6,216 nt of DNA from NCBI GenBank assembly GCA_030618975.1, contig JAUXCH010000317.1, positions 1 to 6,216 of the forward strand, read 5' to 3'. Within the stretch, counting starts at the first letter, position 1. Each line of letters starts with the position of its first letter. Origin of the DNA: Planctomycetia bacterium. Its GTDB lineage: Bacteria; Planctomycetota; PLA2; JAEUHO01. Of the stretch, positions 1 to 5,339 are shown piece by piece. The position numbers and the translations under genes are program-made. The notes beneath the pieces were generated by a model, which searched no databases, was not told where the DNA came from, and was given only the letters and a program-made list of their open reading frames with translations.

Positions 1-738
1 CTCACCGCGCGCCTTCTCCGCACCGCCGCGGAGAGACTTCAGGTAGGCCTCCCACTTGGCCTTGGCGTCTTCCTCGGAGAGCTTGCCGGCCTTGACGGCG
101 GCCCCGATCCTCTCCTTCACCTTCGCGATCTCCTCGCGGGTCGGCTTCTCACCGCGCGCCTTCTGCGCACCGCCGCGGACGCGCTCGATGTAACCCTCCC
201 AGCGCTTCTGCGCGTCTTCCTCGGAGATCCTCCCGGCCTCGACGGCGGCCCAGATCCTCTCCTTCACCTTCCCCATCTCTTCGCGGGTCGGCGTGTCGCC
301 CCGCTCCCTCGACGCGCCGCTGCGGAGGCCGCTCAGGTAGGCCGCCATGCGAGCTCGTCCCTGCTCCGGGGTCATCTCGCCCGCCTCGACGGCGGCCCGG
401 ATCCTACGCCCGACGTCCGCCGCCTCCTCACGGGTCGGCTTGTCTCCGCGCGCCTTCTCCGCGCCGCCGCGGACCCGCTCGAGGTAGCCCTCCCACAGCT
501 TCTGGGCGTCTTCCTCGGAGATCAGGCCGTTCTTGACCGCACCCCCGAGCCTCGCTCTCTCGGCCGCCATCTCGGCGGGTGTGGGCTCTTCCGTCGCGCC
601 GGCTTCGCTCGTCTCGCCGCCGCGGAAGCGCTGCAGGTAGCCCTCCCACCGCTTCCTGGCGTCTTCCTCGGAGAGTTTGCCTGCCTCGACGGCGGCCCCG
701 AGCTCCTCCTTGACCTTCGCCATCTCCTCGCGGGTCGG
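1..738 (-). repeat. Tandem 147-bp coding repeats (well-conserved units)
   Basis: Five head-to-tail units start with P-T-R-E-E or P-T-P-A-E at residues 322, 373, 422, 471 and 520 of the minus-strand protein (bases 738-586, 585-439, 438-292, 291-145 and 144-1). Spacing is 51, 49, 49 and 49 residues. Each unit reads as helix (REExxKVKExI-AAVxAG), turn (KLSEEDA), helix (KxWExYLxxxRGG), then a charged linker (AxKARGE/D). The DNA is also recognisably repeated: ACCGCGCGCCTTCT occurs at 4-17 and 152-165. The last visible codon falls one residue short of a unit boundary, so the array probably continues beyond base 1. Four more diverged units occupy 739-1335. Confidence 0.85.
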
Positions 739-1701
739 CGTGCCCTTGCCGCGAGCGCCCCGGCTCCGCATGCCGTGCAGGATCCTGCGCGCGAGCCCCA
801 GGCCCTCTTCCATCTGCCCGTCGGAGAGGCCGACCTCCTCTTTGAAGTATTCGTGCATCCTGGGATCCGGCTGGAAGCTCTCACCCTCCTCCTTCATCAG
901 GTGGACGACGCGAAGCAGCCCCCCCAGGGCCATCTCGGCCTTCTCTTCGGAGAGCCCACCTGCCACGAGGTGCTTCCGGATCCCCGCGAGGGTCTCGCCG
1001 TCGACGCCGAGTCTCCTGAAGTGCCCTTCGAGCCCCTGGTCGCGCTCCCCCTTGCCGACACGCTTGCCGGAACCGAGCTTCTCGACGTAGGCCTTCCACT
1101 TGGCCTTCGCGTCCTCTTCGGAGAGCTTGCCCGCCCGGACGGCGGCGCCGAGCTTTTCCCTCATCGCCGCCATCTCGGGCCGCGTCCGGCCGCGACCTCG
1201 CGCGCCGGCCATGCGCTCCGCGAACCGGGCGCGGGCCAGCTCGCCCATCATGCCTGCGGCCTGATCGGCCGAAAGCTCTCCAGCCCGGACGGCCTCTTCG
1301 AGGCGATCTCCGACGGCCTCGTAGTCGGGCTCGTCGGCCTGGGCGATCCCGAGCGGGAGGATAGCGAGGACGCCGACGAGCAGGGCGGCGCGCAGCCAGC
1401 GCGGCGTCGGCGCGAGCGGGTTCGCTGAGACGATCATCTCGAGTCTCCGTTCCAGGAATCCGCCGCTGTTGACCCCGCTTGCCATGGCCGGCGGGCGGAG
1501 CGCCGGAGCGGAGAGGAACTCGACCACGGCGAGGAGTGAGCTCGCGTAGGTACGGGGGTTGGGGTTCCGGGTGAAGAGAACCAGGGCGTCGCAGCAGACC
1601 TCCTCGTTCCTCCGCAGGTTGCGCCGCGCCCACGCCACGAGGGCGAGGGCGGCGGCGATCAAGAGGTTGCCGACTGCGATCCGGAGCAGGAGGTCGGTCA
1701 T
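1..1701 (-). CDS. Truncated M56/BlaR1-like membrane protein with C-terminal 49-residue repeat array (3' end outside window)
   Basis: Open for 567 codons from ATG at 1701 to the window edge without a stop. The start is supported by GGGAGG at 1713-1708, six bases upstream, and by an ATGA overlap with the repressor gene. Residues 4-26 form a hydrophobic helix. Residues 28-41 (NLRRNEEVCCDALV), 49-61 (PRTYASSLLAVVE) and 82-90 (LERRLEMIV) match the part of M56 peptidases that lies after the zinc site. Residues 102-122 form a second membrane helix ending in AQA, a possible signal-peptidase site. From residue 123 onward the protein is roughly nine units of about 49 residues, with core G-K-L-S-E-E-D-A and W-E-x-Y. 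In BlaR1/M56 proteins an HExxH motif and further helices precede this region; here they are absent, and upstream DNA is the repressor gene, so no frameshifted N-terminus is hidden there. Proteolytic activity is therefore unlikely. The repeats are predicted to be extracytoplasmic and resemble the helix-turn-helix layout of SHOCT domains. Membership of the M56 family is inferred by eye. Confidence 0.8.
   Translation of the reverse strand, partial: MTDLLLRIAVGNLLIAAALALVAWARRNLRRNEEVCCDALVLFTRNPNPRTYASSLLAVVEFLSAPALRPPAMASGVNSGGFLERRLEMIVSANPLAPTPRWLRAALLVGVLAILPLGIAQADEPDYEAVGDRLEEAVRAGELSADQAAGMMGELARARFAERMAGARGRGRTRPEMAAMREKLGAAVRAGKLSEEDAKAKWKAYVEKLGSGKRVGKGERDQGLEGHFRRLGVDGETLAGIRKHLVAGGLSEEKAEMALGGLLRVVHLMKEEGESFQPDPRMHEYFKEEVGLSDGQMEEGLGLARRILHGMRSRGARGKGTPTREEMAKVKEELGAAVEAGKLSEEDARKRWEGYLQRFRGGETSEAGATEEPTPAEMAAERARLGGAVKNGLISEEDAQKLWEGYLERVRGGAEKARGDKPTREEAADVGRRIRAAVEAGEMTPEQGRARMAAYLSGLRSGASRERGDTPTREEMGKVKERIWAAVEAGRISEEDAQKRWEGYIERVRGGAQKARGEKPTREEIAKVKERIGAAVKAGKLSEEDAKAKWEAYLKSLRGGAEKARGE
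739..1335 (-). repeat. Diverged membrane-proximal repeat units
   Basis: Residues 123-171 and 172-220 of the minus-strand protein are two units in the same 49-residue phase, with cores LEEAVRAGELSADQA and LGAAVRAGKLSEEDA. Residues 221-321 look non-repetitive at first. They are about two unit lengths long and align with the repeat at IRKHLVAGGLSEEKA and at YFKEEVGLSDGQM, so I read them as two decayed copies. The alignment of these two was made by eye and is less certain than the others. Confidence 0.55.
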
Positions 1702-2087
1702 GCCCGTCCTCCCTTGCCTGTCTTGTCATCCAGGATCTTGCGGAGCTTCCTGATCTCCGCGCGGGAGATCCTCTTCTCCTCGAGGAGGTGGGCGATCAAC
1801 GGAGCCAGGGAGCCTCCCGTCAGCTTGTCTGCGAGGGACTCCAGCTGGCCGCCCGCATAGGCCTGACGGCTGATCGACGTGGAGAAGAGGTGGACGGGCT
1901 GGTCGCGGTCGCGCGCGACGAACCCCTTGTCTTCGAGCCGCTGCAGGAGTCGCTGCACGGTTCCGTGCTGCGCCTTGGTCGCGCCCGGGTAGAGCTGTTC
2001 CCGGAGGGCTCGAGCCGTCAGCCGATCCTGCTCCCAGAGCCGCTCCATGACGGCGAACTCCGCGTTGGCCAGGAGGGGGTGCTGCAT
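1698..2087 (-). CDS. BlaI/MecI-family winged-helix transcriptional repressor
   Basis: This 129-residue protein has the usual BlaI/MecI/CopY length and layout. Residues 7-33 (NAEFAVMERLWEQ, then LTARALREQL) form the first helices. Residues 40-55 (QHGTVQRLLQRLEDKG) correspond to the family recognition helix TTVxTxLxRLxxKG. Residues 56-71 form the wing. Residues 76-122 form the dimerisation helices, with the family-typical G-G-S-L-A-P-L-I-A-H-L-L at 91-102. The start has GAGGAG at 2100-2095, seven bases upstream. Family members repress their own operon and are inactivated when a partner M56 protease (BlaR1/MecR1) is triggered. Here the downstream partner lacks the protease motif, so induction by cleavage is not obvious. 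The regulon beyond its own promoter cannot be seen; no beta-lactamase gene is present, so a resistance role should not be assumed. Confidence 0.93.
   Translation of the reverse strand: MQHPLLANAEFAVMERLWEQDRLTARALREQLYPGATKAQHGTVQRLLQRLEDKGFVARDRDQPVHLFSTSISRQAYAGGQLESLADKLTGGSLAPLIAHLLEEKRISRAEIRKLRKILDDKTGKGGRA
1708..1713 (-). promoter_or_regulatory. Shine-Dalgarno of the M56-like gene, inside the repressor's 3' end
   Basis: On the minus strand GGGAGG lies six bases before ATG 1701 and within the last codons of the repressor gene. Together with the ATGA overlap this indicates translational coupling. It favours 1701 over the internal ATG at 1437. Confidence 0.7.
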
Positions 2088-2129
2088 GCCGTGACTCCTC
2101 GTCGCCCAGGCCTACGACAGGCTGCCGCT

Positions 2130-2158
2130 GGCATACGACGCGGTGTCGTAAACGTCAA
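2130..2158 (-). promoter_or_regulatory. Candidate sigma-70-type promoter of the repressor operon
   Basis: Reading the minus strand, TTGACG (2158-2153) is followed after exactly 17 bases by TATGCC (2135-2130), about 43 bases before the repressor ATG. The -35 matches consensus at five of six positions and the -10 at three of six. The position and the operator dyad in its spacer make it the most convincing promoter in the window. Confidence 0.6.
2134..2150. promoter_or_regulatory. Candidate BlaI-type operator dyad
   Basis: TACGAC-GCGGT-GTCGTA is a perfect 6-5-6 inverted repeat. It fills the spacer of the promoter at 2130-2158 and touches the -10 element. BlaI/MecI proteins bind short dyads with TAC/GTA outer ends that overlap their own promoters, so autorepression is the natural reading. 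An extra half-site, TACGACA at 2113-2119, lies 21 bp away in the same orientation, about two helical turns. Confidence 0.6.
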
Positions 2159-2159
2159 C

Positions 2160-2739
2160 AGGGTATGTAGATCCCTCGCGTGGCGCCCACGCGGAGATCC
2201 GCTCGGTTGCGCAGCGCAGCGTTCGCCCGTACAGCCCAGTCCGTTGACACCAAGGACCCTGCGGCAGGAGCGCCCAAGCCCGCCCCACGCAACTTCGAAA
2301 CCGCTGCGCCCGTCGGCGAGGGTGGCTGGGAACACTCGATTCCCTTGCTCTCCCGCCACCCCACTTCCATGGGGCTCTCCGGGCGTGTCTCGCAGGGGCC
2401 AAGGGTCTCGTGGTCTCTCGTGCAGGGAACGGCACACGAGTCCGACGCAACCGCACGCAACTCGTCGGTCGAGGAGTCCACGGTCCGGCCGCACCGAGGC
2501 CCCCCCCCGGCTCGGGGAATCGGAGCGACTTCCCGAGGGGAAACCGCGGCTCCCCGAAAGCGGGGCACCGCCACGCGCCCCCCGTGGATCCCCTGCTCTG
2601 AAGCGCAGAGGGATTTCATGTCCGAAATGTTCAGGGCAGTACGTCAGGAAGGTGTGAGCGTGGCGGAAAGCGAGCCTTGATCGACGCGGTGCGACGGCTA
2701 GCGTCGAGGTGTGGCAGGCAGCCCTGGGAGACGACCGGC
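2160..2739. other. Intergenic region without a convincing gene, rich in stem-loops
   Basis: This is the space between the repressor promoter and the lipoprotein gene. Open frames exist on both strands (for example 2180-2680 plus and 2155-2619 minus). Their translations are rich in R, P, S, A and T, have no recognisable motif or plausible ribosome site, and overlap each other. What is visible is a series of perfect inverted repeats: CGCGTGG/CCACGCG at 2177-2193, GGGAA/TTCCC at 2328-2344, and a denser group at 2417-2614. CGACG/CGTCG at 2692-2706 lies just before the lipoprotein gene. A TTGATC at 2677 with TAGCGT at 2699 could be a weak promoter for that gene. No tRNA or known riboswitch was recognised. 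Confidence 0.55.
2417..2614. other. Run of six consecutive short hairpins, possible structured RNA
   Basis: Perfect stems follow each other without overlapping: CTCGTG/CACGAG (2417-2440), CCGACG/CGTCGG (2442-2468), CCCCG-GCT-CGGGG (2505-2517), TTCCC-GAG-GGGAA (2530-2542), GCGG..CCCCG-AAAG-CGGGG..CCGC (2546-2571), and ATCC..CTCTG/CAGAG-GGAT (2588-2614). Several have three- or four-base loops. GC-rich DNA makes such stems by chance, and the strand is undetermined, so this is only a candidate for an untranslated structured RNA, a leader of the lipoprotein operon, or a repeated intergenic element. Confidence 0.3.
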
Positions 2740-3153
2740 ATGGGACGGTTTCGTGAGACGGCCTGGCCCGCGCTGGCCGTGATGCTGCTCGCGTCTTGCA
2801 GCGGAGGAGGGGACGAGGCCCTCTCGGCGACGGTGGGCAAACCCACGGGCGCAGACGGCGGCAGCCCGAGCACGAACCTGGTCGTGGTGCGCTACGACCG
2901 GGATCGAGACAGTCTTCCCGACCTTCTGACGCTGGATGCCTCGCGGAATCCGCTCGTGATCGTGGAGGCGATTCGAGGCACGGCCGATGGCGGCGGGGTG
3001 GACGTGACGGACACGTGGCGGGGTGGAGAGATCGAGCCCGTCCTCAACGATGCCATGCAGCACTATCTCACCGAGTCCCTCTCGGTGGGTTCCCGAACGG
3101 ACATCGAGCTCGTAGTCGACGGCCAGACAGTCACCGTCACGGTGATCGAGTAG
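2740..3153 (+). CDS. Small secreted lipoprotein with a calcium-loop-like motif
   Basis: This is a 137-residue protein. Residues 1-19 form a lipoprotein signal peptide, and L-A-S-C at 17-20 is a good lipobox, so Cys20 would be lipidated and the mature protein anchored to a membrane. A Gly/Ser-rich linker (21-45) follows. Residues 53-61 read D-R-D-R-D-S-L-P-D, the D-x-D-x-D-x-x-x-D spacing of EF-hand-like or thrombospondin type 3 calcium loops. There is no partner loop, so metal binding is inferred. The tail (120-137) is beta-prone. ATG 2740 is chosen over TTG 2677, 21 codons upstream, because it places the lipobox at the normal distance; GGGAG at 2726-2730 is a fair Shine-Dalgarno. The secreted IPT-like gene begins nine bases after the stop, so the two are probably one operon. 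I do not recognise a named family. Confidence 0.8.
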   Translation: MGRFRETAWPALAVMLLASCSGGGDEALSATVGKPTGADGGSPSTNLVVVRYDRDRDSLPDLLTLDASRNPLVIVEAIRGTADGGGVDVTDTWRGGEIEPVLNDAMQHYLTESLSVGSRTDIELVVDGQTVTVTVIE

Positions 3154-3158
3154 GGAGG
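3153..3158 (+). promoter_or_regulatory. Shine-Dalgarno of the IPT-like gene overlapping the lipoprotein stop
   Basis: GGGAGG begins on the last base of the TAG stop of the lipoprotein gene and ends four bases before ATG 3163. It fixes that start and suggests coupled translation of the two genes. Confidence 0.65.
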
Positions 3159-3162
3159 CGCC

Positions 3163-4638
3163 ATGCGACGTAGTGGTCCCTGTAGTGGTCTCTCGATCTT
3201 CGCCGTCCTCTTCGCCCTGACCGCCGGCCCCGCCTGGGCGGCCGAGATCGACGGGTACCATCCCCCTTGCTGCGCTCCAGGCGACCTGTTCTACGTACAG
3301 GGCGTCCACTTCACCGAGCACCCGGTCGTGACCCTGGGTGACCAGCGGGTCGAGGTGATCCGACGGCGTGCCGGCGCGCTGCTCTGTCGCGTGCCCCAGG
3401 AACTGGCGGAGGGCCGGGTCGAGCTCCGGGTGGACGGTGCCCGCGCCCCCGAGGCGTTCGAGGTGCTGGCCCCGGGTCGCCCGGTCGTCCACGGCTTGAG
3501 CGCCACGGTGGGCACGCGCGGGCAAGCCGTCCTCGGTCACGGACGGCGGCTGCAGGGCGGTCGAGTCTCGTTCGTCAACCCGCAAGGCGGCGTGGCTGCG
3601 ACCGTCGATCTCGAGGGCGGCCGGCGAGCCGTGGTGCTTCGCGTGCCGCCGACTCTCGCCCCGGGCACCTACACGCTCGTGTTCACCAACGGGAACGGTC
3701 TCACCACGGGCGAGTGCTCGCCCCGCTTCGAGGTCGTCGGGAGCGGTGAACCGGCACTGTGCGCGATCCACCCCGCGGGAGCGATTCCCTCCCGGATCCC
3801 CGCGGCGGGACAGCGCATACGGTGCGTGGGCACCGATCTCGGTCCCATGGGCAGGTGCCGCGTCCACTGGACGGACGCCACCGGCGGCCGCACGACCGCC
3901 TGGGGACGCTCCAACGGCTACGACGTCGTTCGGCTCTCCGTCCCCGCCCGGCTGAAGGGGGGCGAGCCGTACGAGGTGACCGTCGAGCTCCGGAACGGGA
4001 AGGTGACACCCGCCGTCGCCTGGACGCCCGCGCGAGGCCCGGCGCCGAGCGCCCCGACGATCGACCCGCCCGTGGGGCCTCCCGGTTGTTGCCTCGCCGT
4101 CCAGGCCGCGGACCTCTTCGCGTACGGGACCACGTTCCAGGTGAAGTTGTCGTCCCCCCGCGGCACGCAGGTGGCGGACCTCGTCTACCGGCATCCGGGC
4201 GGACTGGGGCACGGTGCGGCCTGGATCGTTCGTCCACCGGACGATCTCGCGGAAGGTGCGTACAAGCTCACGCTCCGAGCGGCGAACCGAACCTCCGCGG
4301 CGGCGACGTACCGGGTAGCCGAGGTCCCCTTCGCGGTCACCGGGCTGTGGCCGGCGCGGCAATCCGAGGCCGGCACGGACCGCCCGATCGTGGTCGAGGG
4401 CTCCGGATTCGGATCGGGGGCCGACGCCGCGAACCTCCGGGTCGTCTGGGCCGACGGCGTTCGCACACGGGACGGTGCGATCCTGTTCCGCACCGAGCGG
4501 GCGCTGCGCGTGCTGCCTCCCGGCGGGACCGAGGATCCGCTGCACCCGGGAACCTGGACCGTCTCCGTGATCCGCAGCCGCAGCGTGGTGACGAGGATGG
4601 AGCGAGCCGGGACCTACACGGTCACGGGGGGCGACTGA
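3163..4638 (+). CDS. Secreted multi-domain IPT/TIG-like beta-sandwich protein
   Basis: This 491-residue protein has a Sec signal peptide: a basic start, a hydrophobic core at 11-22, and A-W-A ahead of AEID near residue 26. The rest divides into about five segments of 75-100 residues: 28-104, 105-192, 197-288, 298-388 and 391-489. Each opens with a proline-rich stretch and a 'V/Y-x-G-x-x-F/L' strand and closes with a 'G-x-Y-x-L/V-x-V' strand. Examples are FYVQGVHF at 43-50, APGTYTLVF at 166-174 and VVEGSGFG at 410-417. This is the pattern of IPT/TIG immunoglobulin-like domains, which serve as surface or binding modules. There is no enzyme motif and no C-terminal anchor or sorting signal. Vicinal cysteine pairs sit at equivalent places in segments 1 (36-37) and 4 (309-310). 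The partner is probably the co-encoded lipoprotein. Domain borders are estimates and the exact role is unknown. Confidence 0.82.
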   Translation: MRRSGPCSGLSIFAVLFALTAGPAWAAEIDGYHPPCCAPGDLFYVQGVHFTEHPVVTLGDQRVEVIRRRAGALLCRVPQELAEGRVELRVDGARAPEAFEVLAPGRPVVHGLSATVGTRGQAVLGHGRRLQGGRVSFVNPQGGVAATVDLEGGRRAVVLRVPPTLAPGTYTLVFTNGNGLTTGECSPRFEVVGSGEPALCAIHPAGAIPSRIPAAGQRIRCVGTDLGPMGRCRVHWTDATGGRTTAWGRSNGYDVVRLSVPARLKGGEPYEVTVELRNGKVTPAVAWTPARGPAPSAPTIDPPVGPPGCCLAVQAADLFAYGTTFQVKLSSPRGTQVADLVYRHPGGLGHGAAWIVRPPDDLAEGAYKLTLRAANRTSAAATYRVAEVPFAVTGLWPARQSEAGTDRPIVVEGSGFGSGADAANLRVVWADGVRTRDGAILFRTERALRVLPPGGTEDPLHPGTWTVSVIRSRSVVTRMERAGTYTVTGGD

Positions 4639-4743
4639 GGAAGGCGGATCCGGCCGAACCGACTCCGTCGTCCGCGACGTGGAGGATGGCTCGGTACCGT
4701 GCGGACCGCCCACCCGCCCGCGAAGAGGGTGCCTACCTCCCCG

Positions 4744-4764
4744 GGGCGCGCCCTCGACGCGCCC
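4744..4764. repeat. GC-only hairpin after the IPT-like gene
   Basis: GGGCGCG and CGCGCCC form a perfect seven-base-pair stem around the loop CCCTCGA, about 105 bases after the stop of the IPT-like gene. No T run follows on either side, so intrinsic terminator function is not supported; it could still pause or protect a transcript end. Confidence 0.35.
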
Positions 4765-4992
4765 GATCCGAGGACGACGGCGGCCACGATCGCCGTGCGC
4801 CCCAACGGCAGGGCGAGTCCCGAGCGGACTCGGAGAAGCTGGAGCGCGGGGAGGGCTCCCCAGGACACGACAGGTGATCTTCTGGCCGACGTCAATCTCA
4901 GAGTTGCATCCCGTTGCCTCGGGAGGCGTCGCCGCCGGCTCCTACCTCGCGCCGGCGCGGAAGCACGCGCCGGGACGCACTGCCCGCAAACA

Positions 4993-5005
4993 CGGGACCG
5001 TCCCG
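4993..5005. repeat. Short odd-centred inverted repeat, operator-like
   Basis: CGGGAC-C-GTCCCG is a perfect 6-1-6 inverted repeat in the non-coding stretch before the zinc-ribbon gene. Its size would suit a dimeric regulator, but no promoter is visible beside it, and GC-rich palindromes are frequent by chance. Confidence 0.2.
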
Positions 5006-5326
5006 CACTTGTGGCGATCGACCGTCGGCCTTCACGGAGGTCGCGGATGCGGGCGGCCGTACCCGCGGCATCGGGCCCGTGGCCGGAGGAGATCCAGGGC
5101 GACCGAGCCACAGGGGCGTAGCGCGGCGTATGGGAGGTGCGGTATCCTCTGGCTGAGCATCGGCGACGTGGTGCGTCCGTCTCCGAACCGAGACCGCGCG
5201 GACACCCCCCTGGACCGTCGCCGCAGTCCCGCCCGTTCCTCGGCACTCGAGCTGCCCGGCGAGACCGGTTCGCGCCGACCTCACGCTGCGATCGCTGCCT
5301 CGCCCCCCCTTGCCGGGAACGGCGTG

Positions 5327-5335
5327 AAAGGAGGG
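5327..5335 (+). promoter_or_regulatory. Strong Shine-Dalgarno deciding the GTG start at 5340
   Basis: AAAGGAGGG lies four bases before GTG 5340. An in-frame TGA at 5325-5327 closes the frame directly upstream, so GTG 5340 is the first possible start and is well placed. Confidence 0.8.
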
Positions 5336-5339
5336 CGAA

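Larger units (their letters stand above)
4639..5339. other. Intergenic region of about 700 bases, no convincing gene
   Basis: Several overlapping frames are open here on both strands, but their translations are Arg/Pro/Ser-rich and lack domain signatures, signal peptides or ribosome sites that would favour one. No tRNA, rRNA or T-tract terminator was found after the IPT-like gene. Visible structure is limited to GC-rich inverted repeats at 4744-4764, 4948-4959 and 4993-5005. A TATCCT at 5142-5147 resembles a -10 element, but no -35 partner is visible. The region ends in the strong Shine-Dalgarno of the last gene. A decayed gene cannot be excluded. Confidence 0.5.

Noticed and set aside
1..738. 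Regular repeats considered as a CRISPR array
   Set aside because: The unit is 147 bp, in reading frame, with no unique spacers between short repeats; it is a coding tandem repeat.
775..1428. Plus-strand open frame antisense to the repeat gene
   Set aside because: It is the complement shadow of the repeat-coding frame in GC-rich DNA; no own ribosome site or conserved motif was seen.
881..1729. Long minus-strand open frame across the M56-like gene, and others at 428-649 and 522-884
   Set aside because: Translations are dominated by Arg, Pro and Gly and have no motif. The frame starting at 1701 contains the M56-like and repeat sequence, with regular 49-residue phase.
1698..2087. Beta-lactam resistance regulator reading of the BlaI homologue
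   Set aside because: No beta-lactamase or penicillin-binding gene and no sensor domain is present; BlaI-family proteins control many other functions, so only the family is claimed.
2244..2249. Perfect TTGACA on the plus strand
   Set aside because: No AT-rich -10 element lies 15-19 bases downstream, so a promoter is not supported.
2677..2679. TTG as start of the lipoprotein gene
   Set aside because: It would add 21 residues with several charges before the signal peptide and push the lipobox to about residue 41; ATG 2740 gives a normal signal length.
2180..2680. Plus-strand frame of 166 codons and minus-strand frame 2155-2619 in the intergenic region
   Set aside because: They overlap each other, have composition unlike the neighbouring genes, and lack ribosome sites and motifs. 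The region is better described by its stem-loops.
2698..4713. 671-codon minus-strand open frame opposite the lipoprotein and IPT-like genes
   Set aside because: It has low-complexity Arg/Gly/Pro/His-rich translation. The plus strand carries a lipobox, a Sec signal peptide and coherent domain patterns, so this is a shadow.
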